A stretch of 64,000 nt of DNA. Source: Molanna angustata (taxonomy: Eukaryota > Arthropoda > Insecta > Trichoptera > Molannidae). The translations under genes and the position numbers were made by a program. Position 1 is the first letter of the stretch; each line of letters begins with the position of its first letter. Below are positions 20,100 through 31,290 of the stretch, one piece after another. The notes beneath the pieces are model-generated. The model was not told where the DNA came from. It worked only from the letters and a program-made list of their open reading frames with translations, and ran no database searches. Location: positions 12,922,234 to 12,986,233 of the forward strand of contig OY754981.1 of NCBI GenBank assembly GCA_963576475.1, written 5' to 3'.

Positions 20100-20489
20100 C
20101 AAATAGCCAATTTAATTTTCTATAAAAAACGTACAAAATAGCAGTACATTTCAAAGTGTTCTAACCATTTCTAGTAAAATTTTTATTAAATGACGACTAA
20201 TACGTTTCATACAATTTGTATGGCAGAATACACAATATCTTCAGGGACTCTCAATAGTTTGATACTTAATCTTCATAGGTACATGTCATACATACCATTA
20301 AGCTGTTTACATATTCGGGTTTGGAGTATTGGACTGACCTCCACACTTTCCTATCCTGACATACACGTTATGCATGGTTAACAAAATATCTTCAATAATT
20401 TGGATTTAAGGGTTGATTGTTTGGTATGTATTCTAACTATACATACTGTCGCAATCGAAAGTTAGATCTCATGTGTTTCATGCAACTAG
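20100..20489 (+). mobile_element. Family-3 Helitron-like element, 3' part
   Basis: Collinear with the 3' half of 29064-30038. It includes CATACAATTTGTATGGCAG, GACTGACCTCCA and CTATACATACT. It ends with the hairpin CATGTGTTTCATG, then CAACTAG at 20489 followed by T, matching the CTAG|T terminus of Helitrons. The 5' end is not identifiable. Confidence 0.6.
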
Positions 20490-20850
20490 TCAATAGATAA
20501 CATTGGAGCTGTTTTATCGACTGATTCGTAGCTTAGTTGAAATTGTGTCAGCTCTCAGCGTAGAGCAAATCTATTTATGAACCTGTATTTGTTCTCTACG
20601 CCGCGCCGTTTGTCGTAGAAGCATTGCTGCGTGGTTCATGTCATGTGATATGTCCAGTGTTGAAATAAAGACATAATTTTTCAAATGGGGATGAACGGTG
20701 AAGGATTATCAGTATAATTTTCAAGAATAATAATAAATATGTCACATCTTTTGGCAAATTCGCTGTATGTAAATTTCCACATAGCAAAATTTCTTCGACT
20801 TAATGGATTCAATCTAGAATGCAATAACCTCAAGTCTCAAAATATAATAT
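20490..20850. other. No gene; one imperfect hairpin
   Basis: CGTAGAGCAAAT near 20560 pairs with ATTTGTTCTCTACG near 20588. No element assigned. Confidence 0.35.
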
Positions 20851-21540
20851 TTTTACTCTCCATACTATGGAATAGTAGAGAGTCATGATTTCACAATTTT
20901 TAAGCGTTTTTTTACATCAATTTCTCAATGGGAATCATGTAGAGAGTGCACACTGAAAGTTTCGTCGTGATGTGTTTGTATGTATGGCATACGGCGTTCG
21001 GCGTACGGAATTATCCTTTTTGTGTCCTCTCTACAGCCCAAACTACATATAAGTCCGATCGACTTCATATTTACATCATATGTGTAAAGTGCATAGACCT
21101 AAAGCTGATTAGTTTTCTATAGACAAATTTTAATTTCTTCTGTATGATTTATCATTTACGTTGTTTATTTTGTGTCCTCTCTATATCCCAATAAGTCTGA
21201 TTGACTTCATATTGATATCGTATGTGTAAAGTCCATACACTTAGAGCTGATTAGTTTTCCATTATAGATATCAGCTAATTTCTTCTCTATTATTTCGTCT
21301 ATCACGGTCTGGAAAATCGAGTTTTTGTATACTGTTTTGAAATTTCGATACAGCAAAAATACACTCATCAAAAATGCATTCAAGGATTATCAAACTTCAA
21401 AGAAAAATAAGTCTATGGTTTGCCATATCAATTTGAAATAAATTTCATATTTGTATGAAAAATGTATAAAACAGAAGTAAAATAACTTCTGTAAGGGAAA
21501 ATTATTGTATGTGTCTTTATAGATAAGCGTTTTTTTTTAC
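20851..21540 (+). mobile_element. Family-1 Helentron-like element, 3'-truncated
   Basis: It starts TTTTACTCTCCATACTATGG, with TAGTAGAGAGT completing the 5' hairpin. The module GTGTCCTCTCTA...TGATTAGTTTTC occurs twice in tandem (about 21025-21120 and 21170-21270), as it does in the 53.9-57.8 kb copy. The 3' cap is absent. A second partial 5' terminus (ACTCTCCACTT) appears near 21539, where RTE sequence begins. Confidence 0.6.
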
Positions 21541-21555
21541 TCTCCACTTCTATCT

Positions 21556-22244
21556 TCCTATTCTTCTTCTTCTTCTTTCTCAGCCATCTCTGCACTGCTG
21601 GATGTAGGCCTCTTCTAAAATCTTCCACTCGTCTTATTTCTGGGATTTTCGAACCCATCCGCTTCCAGCGACAGGGACAATATCATCGGCCCACCTTTTC
21701 TGGGGCCGGCCTATTCCCCTTTTCATATCCCATGGTCTCCAATTTAGAATTCTGGGTGCCCATCTGTCCGTACCCTGTCTGGCAACATGACCTGCCCATT
21801 GCCATTTGAGTTTTGCAACTCGATCCATGACATCAACAACTTTTGTATGGCGTCTGATTTCTTCATTTCTAATTTTGTCTCTTAGACTTACGCCTATCAT
21901 TTACCTTTCCATGGATCTCTGAGTGCATTTTAGCTTATGTATGGTCCTCGCAGTTAGCGTGATAGTTTCCAGACCATACGTAAGCACAGGCAGGATACAT
22001 GTTTCAAACACTTTTCTTTTCAGACATGTGGGAATATCTCTGTTTTTTAGGACATGTTTAAGTTTCCCAAAGGCTGCCCAATATAGTCCGATCCTTCTGG
22101 GTATTTCTGCTGTCTGGTTATCCTTTCCTAATTTTATCTTGTGTCCAAGGTATATATATTCTTCAACAGCTTCAATTATTTTATTATCAATTGTGATAGT
22201 GCTGTTAGATGGACTCATGATTTTTGTTTTGTTAATATTAATTT
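21556..22244 (-). mobile_element. RTE element, 3' half (split by LINE)
   Basis: Minus-strand RTE C-terminal region: NKIIEAVEEYIYLGHKIKLG, ILPVLTYGLETITL, then IGVSLRDKIRNEEIRRHTKV, LKWQWAGHVARQG and GRPQKRWADDI. It ends in a GAAGAAGAAG tail. Only one in-frame stop (21901-21903) and one frameshift (near 21640) interrupt it. Its upstream part continues at 24398-24553 on the other side of an inserted LINE. Confidence 0.9.
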
Positions 22245-24397
22245 AAAGTATATCTATCAATGTATGTATATCTATCAATAAAATTGAACATAATAATGAA
22301 TTTGTTACAGACAGTCACAAAATGCCTGATATATTTAACAGATACTTCACAAACATTGCGACAGACCTTCTTTCTAGTATGTCTATGACCAACAATACAG
22401 TAACAGACTCACCTACGGATTCGAGTAGTACTAATACAAACATGGCAAACCTGACGGAATTTAACTGTATTACAGAAGAGGAAGTAATTTCAATGATAAA
22501 TGAACTAAAAACTTACACAGCTGTAGGACCTGATAATATTTGCGTAGAAACCCTTAAACAAATTAAACAGCACTTAGCTAAACCAATTAGGTATATTTTA
22601 ATCTTTCACTAGAGAAAGCTATATTCCCAAATGTACTCAAAATCTCTAGTATAACACCAATACTCAAAGGTGGTGCACGACACTTAACTAATAATTATAG
22701 ACCTATTGCACTCATTTCACAAATCGCAAAAATATTTGAGAAGCTCATTAAAAAGCGATTAATACATTACTTACAAAAGCACAACATTCTATCTAAAAAT
22801 CAATTCGGATTTAGAGCTAACTTGGGCACTGATGATACATTGTATATGCTTACCAAACACGTACATGAGGAACTAGACAGAGGAAAGAAAACACTTTCAA
22901 TATTTTTGGACTTAAAGAAAGCATTCGACACAGTTAACCATAATGTACTTATTAAACGCTTGCATAAAAATGGAATAAAAGGAAAATGTTTGTCTTTATT
23001 AGAAAATTACTTAAATATGAGATTCCAAAAAACAAAAATTGGTTACGATTACAGCTCTGAACAAAAGATCATCCACGGAGTCCCACAGGGTACAGTACTC
23101 GGACCGATACTCTTTCTTATTTACATCAACGAACTGTGTAATGCCGATATCCCTGGTATAATACTGTCTTATGCTGACGATACCTCTATCACTGTAAGTG
23201 GAAAAACTTGGCGTGAAACATTTGCTAACGCAGATACTTGTTTGCGGGTTGTAAAAACATGGCTGAATAAAAGTTTACTCTCTTTGAACTGTGAAAAAAC
23301 CCTCTACGTCCCATTTTATACTAATAGTAGATCGGCGCCCACCTGTAACACTGTCCTTAGATTCCATAACAATGACTGTGATAACAATTGCTCCAAATGT
23401 GTAGAGGTCAAGACAGAAAGCTCCACTAAATATTTAGGTATCATCATTGATTCACATTTAAGGTGGGACAATCATGTAAACTACTTGTGTAAAAAAATAA
23501 GATACTTGGGGTATATATTTAAAAGATTACTTGGTATTGTCAAAACTGACATAGTCAAAATGACATACTACAGTTTGGTACAATCTATATTGACTTATGG
23601 CATGATTGCATGGGGAGGAGTATTGGACAGTCATATTGCTCCATTAGAAATTGTACAAAGAATGATAATTAAAAAAATGTACAACAAACCTCCCAGATAT
23701 CCCACTAAACAATTATTTAAAGAGAGTGGATTATTTAATCTAAGGAAACTGTATATACTACAATGTCTTAAGTTTATTCACAAAAAGAAAGAAATTTTCA
23801 TGTTAAATTCACAAAATCGTACCAGTGACCGTCTGAATAGTATTTACAAAGTTCCTAATTGCAATAAGAGATCGACACAGAGACATTCTGTATTTATAGC
23901 TCCCAGATCATACAATATGTTGCCATTGTCTCTTAAGTCTTTAAATTGCCATTCAAAATATGTGAGTCATCTTAAGACATGGCTTAAGAACAATGACAAC
24001 ATTCAAGATTTCTTTTTATGATTTTACTTCATTGCTTTTTATGATTTGTTCTAATATAAGTGGGTACATACTTATGTATTTTAATTTATGATTTAACGCT
24101 TTTTTGTGATCAGAATATTGTTTACTTGCAATTTGTATAATTTTCTTTATCACCATTTAGGTAGGTACTTATGATTTTTCAACTTGCGTTGTCTAAAAAC
24201 TGTTTAATTGTAACGCGCAACCAACATCTTCCTTTGTAAATTTTATTTAGGTATACCCACATACAGGCTAAGCCTTGTGGGATTTTTGGTGTAATGTGTA
24301 ATATGATCTGTGTAATATGTGTGTATGTTTTTTTTTTGTTTCTATTTATATTATACTATGTACCGAAAATTTGTTTAATAAATAAATAAATAAAATA
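22245..24397 (+). mobile_element. 2.15-kb LINE inserted in the RTE element
   Basis: A 5'-truncated CR1/jockey-group LINE with coding region, about 370 bp of 3' UTR and a (TAAA)n tail. AATTT flanks it at 22240-22244 and 24398-24402. Removing the insert plus one AATTT rejoins the minus-strand RTE reading frame as GLEI|NINKTKIM, the expected RTE block. It is the longest and least damaged LINE here, and thus probably one of the youngest. The endonuclease domain is missing, so it cannot move alone. Confidence 0.93.
22322..24021 (+). pseudogene. LINE reverse transcriptase, one frameshift
   Basis: RT domain in two frames. 22322-22612 carries IFNRYFTNIA and AVGPDNI. From about 22603 the second frame carries TPILKGG..NNYRPIALIS (motif 1), FGFR, IFLDLKKAFDTVNH (motif A), GVPQGTVLGPILFLIYIN (motif B), YADD (motif C, 23170-23181), the thumb KYLGIIIDSHLRWDNHV, and a C-terminal domain ending DFFL at 24021. 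One indel near 22600 breaks the protein. All catalytic aspartates are present. The protein would copy LINE RNA at a nicked chromosome site. No promoter remains. Confidence 0.92.
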
Positions 24398-24553
24398 AAT
24401 TTCTAGGCCGACCATTAGGGAAGCATCGTGGAGTTCTTTTATCATAATATGAAGTTCTTCCAGATCATCACTTATAAGCACTATGTCATCTGCAAAACGG
24501 AGGTGGTTTAAGTTTGTTCCATTTATTTTTATTCCCTTGTCTATCTTCCTCAA
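24398..24553 (-). mobile_element. RTE element, RT palm fragment
   Basis: The minus frame encodes GIKINGTNLNHLRFADDIVL, ISDDLEELHIMIKELHDASL and MVGLEI, including the FADD catalytic motif. This is the upstream partner of 21556-22244. It stops at 24553 against a tail fragment of another RTE-like family. Confidence 0.88.
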
Positions 24554-24555
24554 GG

Positions 24556-24655
24556 GGTAGGAAGTGAGAACCTAACACCGCATTCTTTTATCTTGACACA
24601 TACAACGCCTCATTAACATTGATGCACTGTCTCATACATGCTCATCTTGCTAGTG
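24556..24655 (-). mobile_element. RTE-like 3' end relic fused to family-1 DNA
   Basis: The reverse strand encodes CMRQCINVNEALYV and a degraded LTSYPL end, the C-terminus of the (TATG)n-tailed family. It is immediately followed by a family-1 Helentron-like segment. The same association occurs at 2389-2640. Confidence 0.65.
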
Positions 24656-24661
24656 ATGTAA

Positions 24662-24906
24662 TTTTACTTAAAATTTCTCAACAGGTATCATGTATAAAAT
24701 ACATACTATGAGTTTCGTGACAATGTTTTTGTGTGTATGGTGTATTGTGAAAACTTTTGTCCTCTGGGAATCTTATATGTGTTTAGAATATAATAGAAAT
24801 GTTCTTCATAAAAATGCATTTAGAGATTGTCAACATTTCAAGAAGAAAACATTAACTCTTACTATGGTGTGGAGAGTTTAGTGTTGGCCACAACCCACTC
24901 GTTTTT
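24662..24906 (+). mobile_element. Family-1 Helentron-like element, 3' part
   Basis: It runs from the segment reading TTTCTCAACAGGTATCATG to the cap GGCCACAACCCACTCGTTT at about 24905, with GGTGTGGAGAGT inside. Unlike 1721-2574, it is not interrupted at the TTTTCTTCTTGAAA site, and so serves as a paralogous empty site. The outer 5' end is lost. Confidence 0.65.
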
Positions 24907-25281
24907 TGTAATAGTAACAAAATTTCATGTTAAAATTAATCGAACTATATTGAATACAAAACATTTGTTTTTTTTTGCAACCAAATGTTTTGTGGCCACA
25001 GCCAAACAGTACAGTTGTAAATGGATAAACCTTTATTACTGATAACAAAGCTACCTGCGTTTTAGCCAAACCATAAATAATATTTTAATAATAATATTTT
25101 AATCAGTGTAATTTAATAACATTTTTATATTGGCAGAGATCATCCTAAATTGAGTGGAATGCTGCATACGCTAAAAAGTATCAATGAATATCCTTACAAA
25201 TATTTTAATGCATCTCCGTTTACAAAGTAGAAGTGCATGATTTACTTATTCATCTTACTGCACATAATATAAACAAATATA
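24907..25281. other. A+T-rich stretch, nothing recognised
   Basis: No coding or repeat signal beyond short homopolymers. Confidence 0.4.
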
Positions 25282-25390
25282 CTGTACACTGGCGGGCTTA
25301 TTGCCATTAGGCAATTTTCCAACCAATCAGATTACAAAGTATAACAAAATTGTTTATGTACATCAACAAAAAAAAGAAAGCAAAAAAAAA
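25282..25390 (-). mobile_element. LINE 3' UTR fragment with TTGCC/GGCAA hairpin
   Basis: The reverse strand matches 43400-43502, including GTTGATGTACATA, TTGCC-TAAT-GGCAA (25301-25314) and AATAAGCCCGCCAGTGTACA. The coding region is absent. The hairpin region is shared with the SINE at 3239-3459. Confidence 0.65.
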
Positions 25391-25427
25391 TCAACATAAT
25401 ATATAAAAGTACCTATCAGTAATAGTG

Positions 25428-25545
25428 TAGTTAAAATACTTTGATTACATAAAATTGTTCAAAATTGTGTCGTTTGCCGGCATTAGATTTCAATGAAACA
25501 ACCAAAAGTATTGCACAATTTTACGAAATCAAAGTATTTTAACTA
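25428..25545. mobile_element. 118-bp foldback element
   Basis: A 31-bp arm, TAGTTAAAATACTTTGATTA and on to 25458, is inverted at 25515-25545 with about two mismatches. The 56-bp loop has no coding. Confidence 0.8.
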
Positions 25546-25617
25546 TACTTTTACTTTAATCTTTGTTTGAGACATAGACGTTTGAGACACAAAAAAAAAT
25601 AGGAAATGAAATAGGTA

Positions 25618-25652
25618 TCAGGTGTTCAGGGATAAATATTCCTTCTTTAGTT
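25618..25652 (+). repeat. 35-bp dispersed repeat
   Basis: GGGATAAATATTCCTTCTTT and its flanks match 42291-42325 in reverse with one difference. The parent element is unknown. Confidence 0.6.
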
Positions 25653-25844
25653 TTTTCTTGAAAATACAAAGTGAGTTGGACGACGCAATATCCGGACTAA
25701 GGCTATTCCATAATCATACTGATTTGACTTCGACCGAAGAGCTGAATAATTCTGAATTATGTATAAGGACGGATAGTATTGTACGTCAAGCACATCACCT
25801 ATGTTGTTCAATTCATTCATTCATTCATGCAATCAGAGCATATT

Positions 25845-25995
25845 CCATAATGTGGAGTAACCAACTATAGGTGTACGAGTGTGCATTAGTTACCTTATAA
25901 AAGAAAGCAAGGCAGATGCGTGTATATCCACACACCAGTCTCGTATAATTTAAAAAGGCACTACATTCCGAATGGGTGGTGAACCTGAAGTATGT
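25845..25995 (+). repeat. Dispersed repeat of unknown type
   Basis: Contains GGCACTACATTCCGAAT and GGTGGTGAACC, matching 31180-31290 in reverse. Its left part resembles 9465-9540. It may be one LINE or SINE family with three partial copies. Confidence 0.45.
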
Positions 25996-26129
25996 GATAT
26001 GTTAGTTTGTGTTTTGTATTTTCAATTACTCCTACAGGACATCCGATAACGATGATAATGGAAAAGAGTGGAAGCACTATTCTAATCCAGTTCCTTAGAT
26101 ATAAATGCATGTTAAATCATTGTTATTTT

Positions 26130-26586
26130 AATGTCTAAACTTTTGGATTTGTCTATATTTATACCAATTTTCAGGGTTCTATCATTAATGGTTTGAGAGA
26201 TATATGGAAAAAATAAAGTAAAAATTCAAAAATTGAAAACCCCTGAATGAAACAAAAATTCATAATTCTGAGTATAAAAGTTTTGTACACCTATAACTAT
26301 CTTTATATTCTGAAATTTTGGGCTCTGTAAATTGAGCGGATCAAAAGTATAAAGGGAGGACGGACACATAGACACACTAAATGTTCTACTCCGAATTCTG
26401 AGTAAATCCATATATATTTATAGAACATATGCTGCAAAGATTCGAAGTTGTTGTTTTTGACTTCAAAGTTAAAAAAACCGTGAAAAATATAGACCCTGCA
26501 TACAAATCTCGCGTATCTTGGCTTGATGCTTTGTCAATATGTTAAGAGAATAAAATTCTCTTGAACAAATCGACTTGACGGTTGGA
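26130..26586 (-). mobile_element. Family-3 Helitron-like element, 5' part
   Basis: Minus-orientation copy starting TCCAACCGTC at 26586, with A (complement of T) just outside, as expected for A|TC Helitron starts. A GAGAAT...ATTCTC hairpin follows (about 26535-26551). A long segment is then collinear with 29064-29540, including TTACTCAGAATTCGGAGTAG. The 3' end is missing. Confidence 0.55.
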
Positions 26587-26674
26587 TTATTTTAGTCTTG
26601 TGTAAGCTTATAATATATATAGGTATTCTATAAAAGAGTATATACCTAATACCTACATATTGTTTTTGTTTTAT

Positions 26675-26722
26675 GCAAAGACCTTACATAAATACTAATG
26701 TACATTATTATAAGGTCTTTGC
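26675..26722. repeat. 12-bp perfect hairpin
   Basis: GCAAAGACCTTA (26675-26686) pairs with TAAGGTCTTTGC (26711-26722) across a 24-nt A+T-rich loop. Context unknown. Confidence 0.8.
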
Positions 26723-27739
26723 TTTTATGGAATAAAACTGAGTTGTTTTTAAAACAGTTTATGATTTATTTATTTTTAATTTGTTAATCATGAATTAATC
26801 AATTTTTATTGTATTCTGAAGTTTGATTACAGTGTTTCAATAGATAATATCTTACATAGGTTCCACAATTGGTAATTATTCTGGGAAATTTGTACCTAGT
26901 TTTTCTTTTACGTTATTTAGCTTCATTTTGTTGAATATATATATTATTAGAGATTATGTTTCGTTTCCAGAAACCAACAAAGAATATATACATTGTATTT
27001 ATTCAATTGATCTTTGATAATATTATTGTTAGTATCTTAATTTAATTAATAATTATGTAGCGTTCGTTTGCAGATTATAATCAATAGGTATAAGCTACAA
27101 AAATACCTTGATTTTAAATAATAACACCGAGCTTTTCAACAAACTCAATGAAATATCAAATATCATTTTGAAAATGAAGACTATTGAACGTTTTCTTTAT
27201 TAAATTGTATTGAATATAAATTAAAATGGTTTATTCAGTTTACGCGTTACATTTCTAGTCATATTCATGTAGAGGGTATTAAACAAAGACTGAAACATAA
27301 TTTATATTTCAACAATTTGATATTGAATTTTATTAAGAATTAGGTCTACTTAATATCATACTGTAAACACGGCAAAAATATTAACCTTCCTCGTTCATCA
27401 TACAGAGGAAGACCAAATAATACCTAGATAAGCAAATGCTCTAAGATCCTACAGTGGAACGGCTTGCATGAGAACGATACCCAGAATCGCAGAGTAAATA
27501 GCCTGAGGACGAGAAAAGAGGTAAGGAATGTGTGATTTTTATTGATACTAAAGTAGTGATGAAATCTGTCCCTAAGTACCATCTTTTTCATTTAATTTGA
27601 ATTAGATCTTTGGATTATAATGATTATTATTTTCCTTCAAAGTGTACACTGTTAACTGTTTGTGATAAGCCCGTGGAGCAAGTAATGAGTATAGGAGATC
27701 TGCAGTCATTATGACCTATACACTGAAGTCCGCGATCAA
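26723..27739. other. No recognised gene or element
   Basis: A+T-rich. Around 27400-27520 base composition rises slightly, but no family is identifiable. Confidence 0.35.
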
Positions 27740-28140
27740 GACAATAAAGCATCTGTCGTATCAGGATGTCTAAAAATATGGTCTGGAAAAATAAACCTAT
27801 GCGTATTGACAGCAAGGCAAATAAGATATATGCATGCGACCAATCATGACGTATACTGTGAAAACGCGAGCAGACTCTGTAAAAACTAAGGACAACGGAA
27901 ATGAAGGTTCTAAGGTCAATCCCTGGAAAAAATATCCGAGATCGTGTTCGTATTGTTGAAATAAGAAAAACATGTGAAACAGAGGACATCGTTCGGTGTA
28001 GTGAATCCAGAAGAAGACATTGGATGGACCACGTAGCCAGAATGGAAAGTGATAGACTTGCGTATATAGCTGCAAATGAAACGCTTCTGATCGCCGTCTA
28101 CCCGGAAGACCATCCGAGAGGTGGAAGGATAGTTGGACTT
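27740..28140 (+). mobile_element. RTE/LINE C-terminal relic
   Basis: Broken frames read CDQS.MTYTVKTRADSVKT, then the frame from 27901 reads MKVLRSIPGKNIRDRVRIVE, IRKTCETEDIV and RRRHWMDHVARMESDR. This is the block order of RTE-like C-terminal regions. A related 3' end lies at 61130-61290. It is frameshifted and truncated. Confidence 0.7.
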
Positions 28141-28221
28141 CGTCATCTTATTCCTGATAGAACTCCATTTTATGTAGATATTATATATTATTTAAAATAT
28201 ATCTACACACTTTGTTTTTGA

Positions 28222-29063
28222 TTCTAGATTGTTTTTTTGATAACCCAAATTTTGCTATCGTTTTTATTGTAAACTAAAATATTATGGCGTTAGTTTGTTT
28301 AATTATTTTTCATTGTTTTATTATTAAGCATAGTATCTAACATAATTTATATAAAGCATCAAGCATATTGTATTTTATAAAATATATAAAAGAATCGTGT
28401 TATTTTTCTTCATTCTCTAACATTGAATGTGTTTTGTCATCCAAGTACTAACTATACATAATATGTCCATATTCCTCTGAAAAATATGGCTCATAAGTAC
28501 GGCCTTACAAACAATTTAAATACATACAATAAAGAATATGAAAAAAAATGTAGGAAAGTGTATTATTACATGGCAATATGCTTTCATTGTCAGAAAACAT
28601 ATCGCGATAATATGCGAAATTTTTCTTGAGAGTTATGCAAAATAAATGGATTTTTTCGAGAGAGAGAAGGGATTTGCCATCCACTCTTGTGGCGATGTTC
28701 TCGGAGGTTGGAATAACATCCTTTTAAAAATAAACATAGTCTAGTAAAAACGTGGCCTCATACGGCGACATTATCCCGAGGAAGGGTCCAGAATTTCCTT
28801 TTTTTTTCTTTTATCTCCTCCGCTATTTTATCTCCGAGGTTCGTGCACGCGAAGAACTGGCGGTCCCAAGCTAATATATATATTTTTATTTCAACACAGA
28901 AAAAATATATGGTTCATAAAATGGGACCACGTGTAATAGGACCAAAACGTGACTTGTTTAATTTAACAACATCTTGAATAGTTGGAGTTATCAGATATTC
29001 ACTCTTTACAGGTGTAGGTAACTATATGTACCTAGGTACATATTCATACAATAGTCCAATTAA
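28222..29063. other. A+T-rich stretch, nothing recognised
   Basis: No coding, terminal repeats or dispersed repeat match found. Confidence 0.4.
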
Positions 29064-30038
29064 TCCAACTGTCGATTCGTTCATGAGAATTCAATTCTCT
29101 GAATGAATCAACATTATTAAGCCAAGATCCGTGTACGAAGGAACATTTTGTATGGCGTAGTGGACTTTTTGCATGCTAATAACACCAACTAGAGGCCTCG
29201 CAGCATATATGTCTCATGCATGGAATTACTCAGAATTCGGAGTAGAACATTTTATGTGAGTTTTGTGTGTCTGTGTGTGTGTGTGTGTCCGTCCCCCCTT
29301 ATAACTTTTGATCCGCTCAATTTACAGAGCCCAAAATTTCAGAATATATTAACAGTTATAGGCCTACGAAACTTTTATACTCAAAATTGTGAATTTTTGT
29401 TTCAGTCAGGGGTTATCAACTTTTGAAATTTCGGTTTATTTTTCCATGTATCTCAGAAACCATAAAAGATAGAACGCTGAAATTTGGTATAAACATTGAC
29501 AAATATAAAATCTAAAATAAATTTTTTTTAAAAAATTCCAGGGTTTTTCAAACATTTTTTATTAAGAAAAATATATTTTTAATGATAAATTTATGAGTTT
29601 ATCTGCCTATATTTCCAATTTTTTTTAAAAATATCAAAAAAGCCGAAACATCCCAACTAGATAATTTAATTTTCTAAAAAAATATCAACATTGTATTAGC
29701 ACATCTCAAATTTTTTTTAACAATTTTTATAAAAATTGAATTAAGTGACGACATTACTTCATACAATTTGTATGGCAGTCGCCTACACACAATATCTAAG
29801 AAGACTTAATTGTTTGATACTAATCTCCAAACATACATACATACCATCTCTGACGACTGACCTCCATACTATCCTATCTTGACATACATATGTACCTAGG
29901 TACATGTGTTGTATAGAAAACCAAATATCTTAAAATATTAAATAATTTGTATTTATGGAATTATAGTTTGGTACTTATTCTTCAACTATACATACTATCG
30001 CTATCGACAGTTGGATCTCATGTGTTACATGCAACTAC
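29064..30038 (+). mobile_element. Family-3 Helitron-like element, near complete 975 bp
   Basis: It starts TCCAACTGTCGAT after A, with hairpin GAGAAT-tca-ATTCTC at 29085-29099. Near the 3' end, ATCGACAGTTGGAT (30003-30016) is the exact complement of 29063-29076. Then come the hairpin CATGT-gtt-ACATG and CAACTAC. Two sister copies end CAACTAG followed by T. The TC start, 3' hairpin and CTAG terminus are Helitron hallmarks, and the offset inverted repeat recalls the Helitron2/Helentron branch. The interior has a GT tract and no Rep/helicase. It is non-autonomous. Confidence 0.68.
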
Positions 30039-30159
30039 ATAGTTAGGTACCTAAATATATGGATTAAAACAAAACGTAAAATTAAAATTATTTCAGATAT
30101 AAATTATATCAGTTATTTTTCGATACCATTTTAGTTTTTATTTACATGGCCTCATTTTG

Positions 30160-30375
30160 TTATTTATTTATTTAATTATGTATTTATTAATTAATTAATA
30201 TATTTATTTATTTAATTATTAATTATTTAATTAAACTACTTATTTTTATTTATTTATTTATTTATTTATTTATGAATTAATTATCTATTTATTTATTTAT
30301 TTATTAGTTTTTTGATTTATTTATTTAATTATTCATCTATTTATTTATTTATTTAATTATTTATCTACTTGTTTT
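30160..30375. repeat. Degenerate TTTA/TTAA-rich tract
   Basis: Irregular TTTATTTAATTA repeats, probably an old tetranucleotide microsatellite. Confidence 0.8.
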
Positions 30376-31179
30376 TTTTTTATTGAAACCAACTGTTTGT
30401 TATTACAAAAAATCGTATTTTATATAATTACTGAGCCAAAACAATAGAAAATTAATATACAAAAATAGTTCTTGAATAACAAAAAAATATTTAATAATAA
30501 CTGAATCTTTAGTAAAAAAATAATATAACTTTAACGAATTCTAGAAACAAACCTTTAATTATTGAATGTCTTTTTTCAAGGTAACTACCTAAGGTATTTT
30601 GATGAAGTAAGCTCTCACTCATAATATAACAAATTACTTCATTTAAGTGGTACATTCCTGAATATAAATAATCATTTTTTAGATGCTTATTGACTATAGA
30701 TGATCGACTAAATGAACAATTCTGTTTTTTTCTTAAGCAGTTAAATATTTTGGAAAATTAAATAATGATATAAGTACTCATAATATTATTTGTTACACAA
30801 AAAAATCTCAAAATTAATTTGATCAGTATATAAATTGACATTTTATTATTTTTATCTACCAACTTGGTGAAGAAAGAAATAGGTTACAATAGAGAAAATG
30901 ACTGTAGTCTCATTAATGGAGGATCTAAAATGATATTCAATTCAATTATATTATCACAATGATGAACGATAACCCTAAATTCATAAAATAAAACATCATG
31001 AATAGTTAACATAAGTTGAACGTAGGTTTCTTAATATCTTATCGATGAACAAGATAAATAATTGACAGTAAAGACAATAAGTAAGACAGATCATCGAAAA
31101 TCTTCTTCGTCTGGGTCCCAATCCCAAGATTGGTTTGAACCAAGCACTTCAAGCACTTATAATAAAATACGTAAAATAA
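30376..31179. other. A+T-rich stretch, nothing recognised
   Basis: No coding or element signal. A short CTTCTTCGTCTGG near 31102 may be an RTE tail trace. Confidence 0.35.
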
Positions 31180-31290
31180 CATGACACGTGGTTCGCCACC
31201 AATTCTGAATGTAGTGCCTTTTAGGATAAGACGAGGCTGATGTGTGTGTGGGGGGGGGGTATACGCGCATGTGTCATTATTAATTTAATA
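31180..31290 (-). repeat. Dispersed repeat, partner of 25845-25995
   Basis: The reverse strand reads GGCACTACATTCAGAATTGG and GTGGCGAACC, with a GT/G-rich tract at 31236-31258 where the partner has CA dinucleotides. Confidence 0.5.

Noticed and set aside
20520..20670. Possible LTR (moderate GC block ending GTTGAAATAAAGAC)
   Set aside because: No second LTR, primer-binding site or gag/pol sequence nearby.
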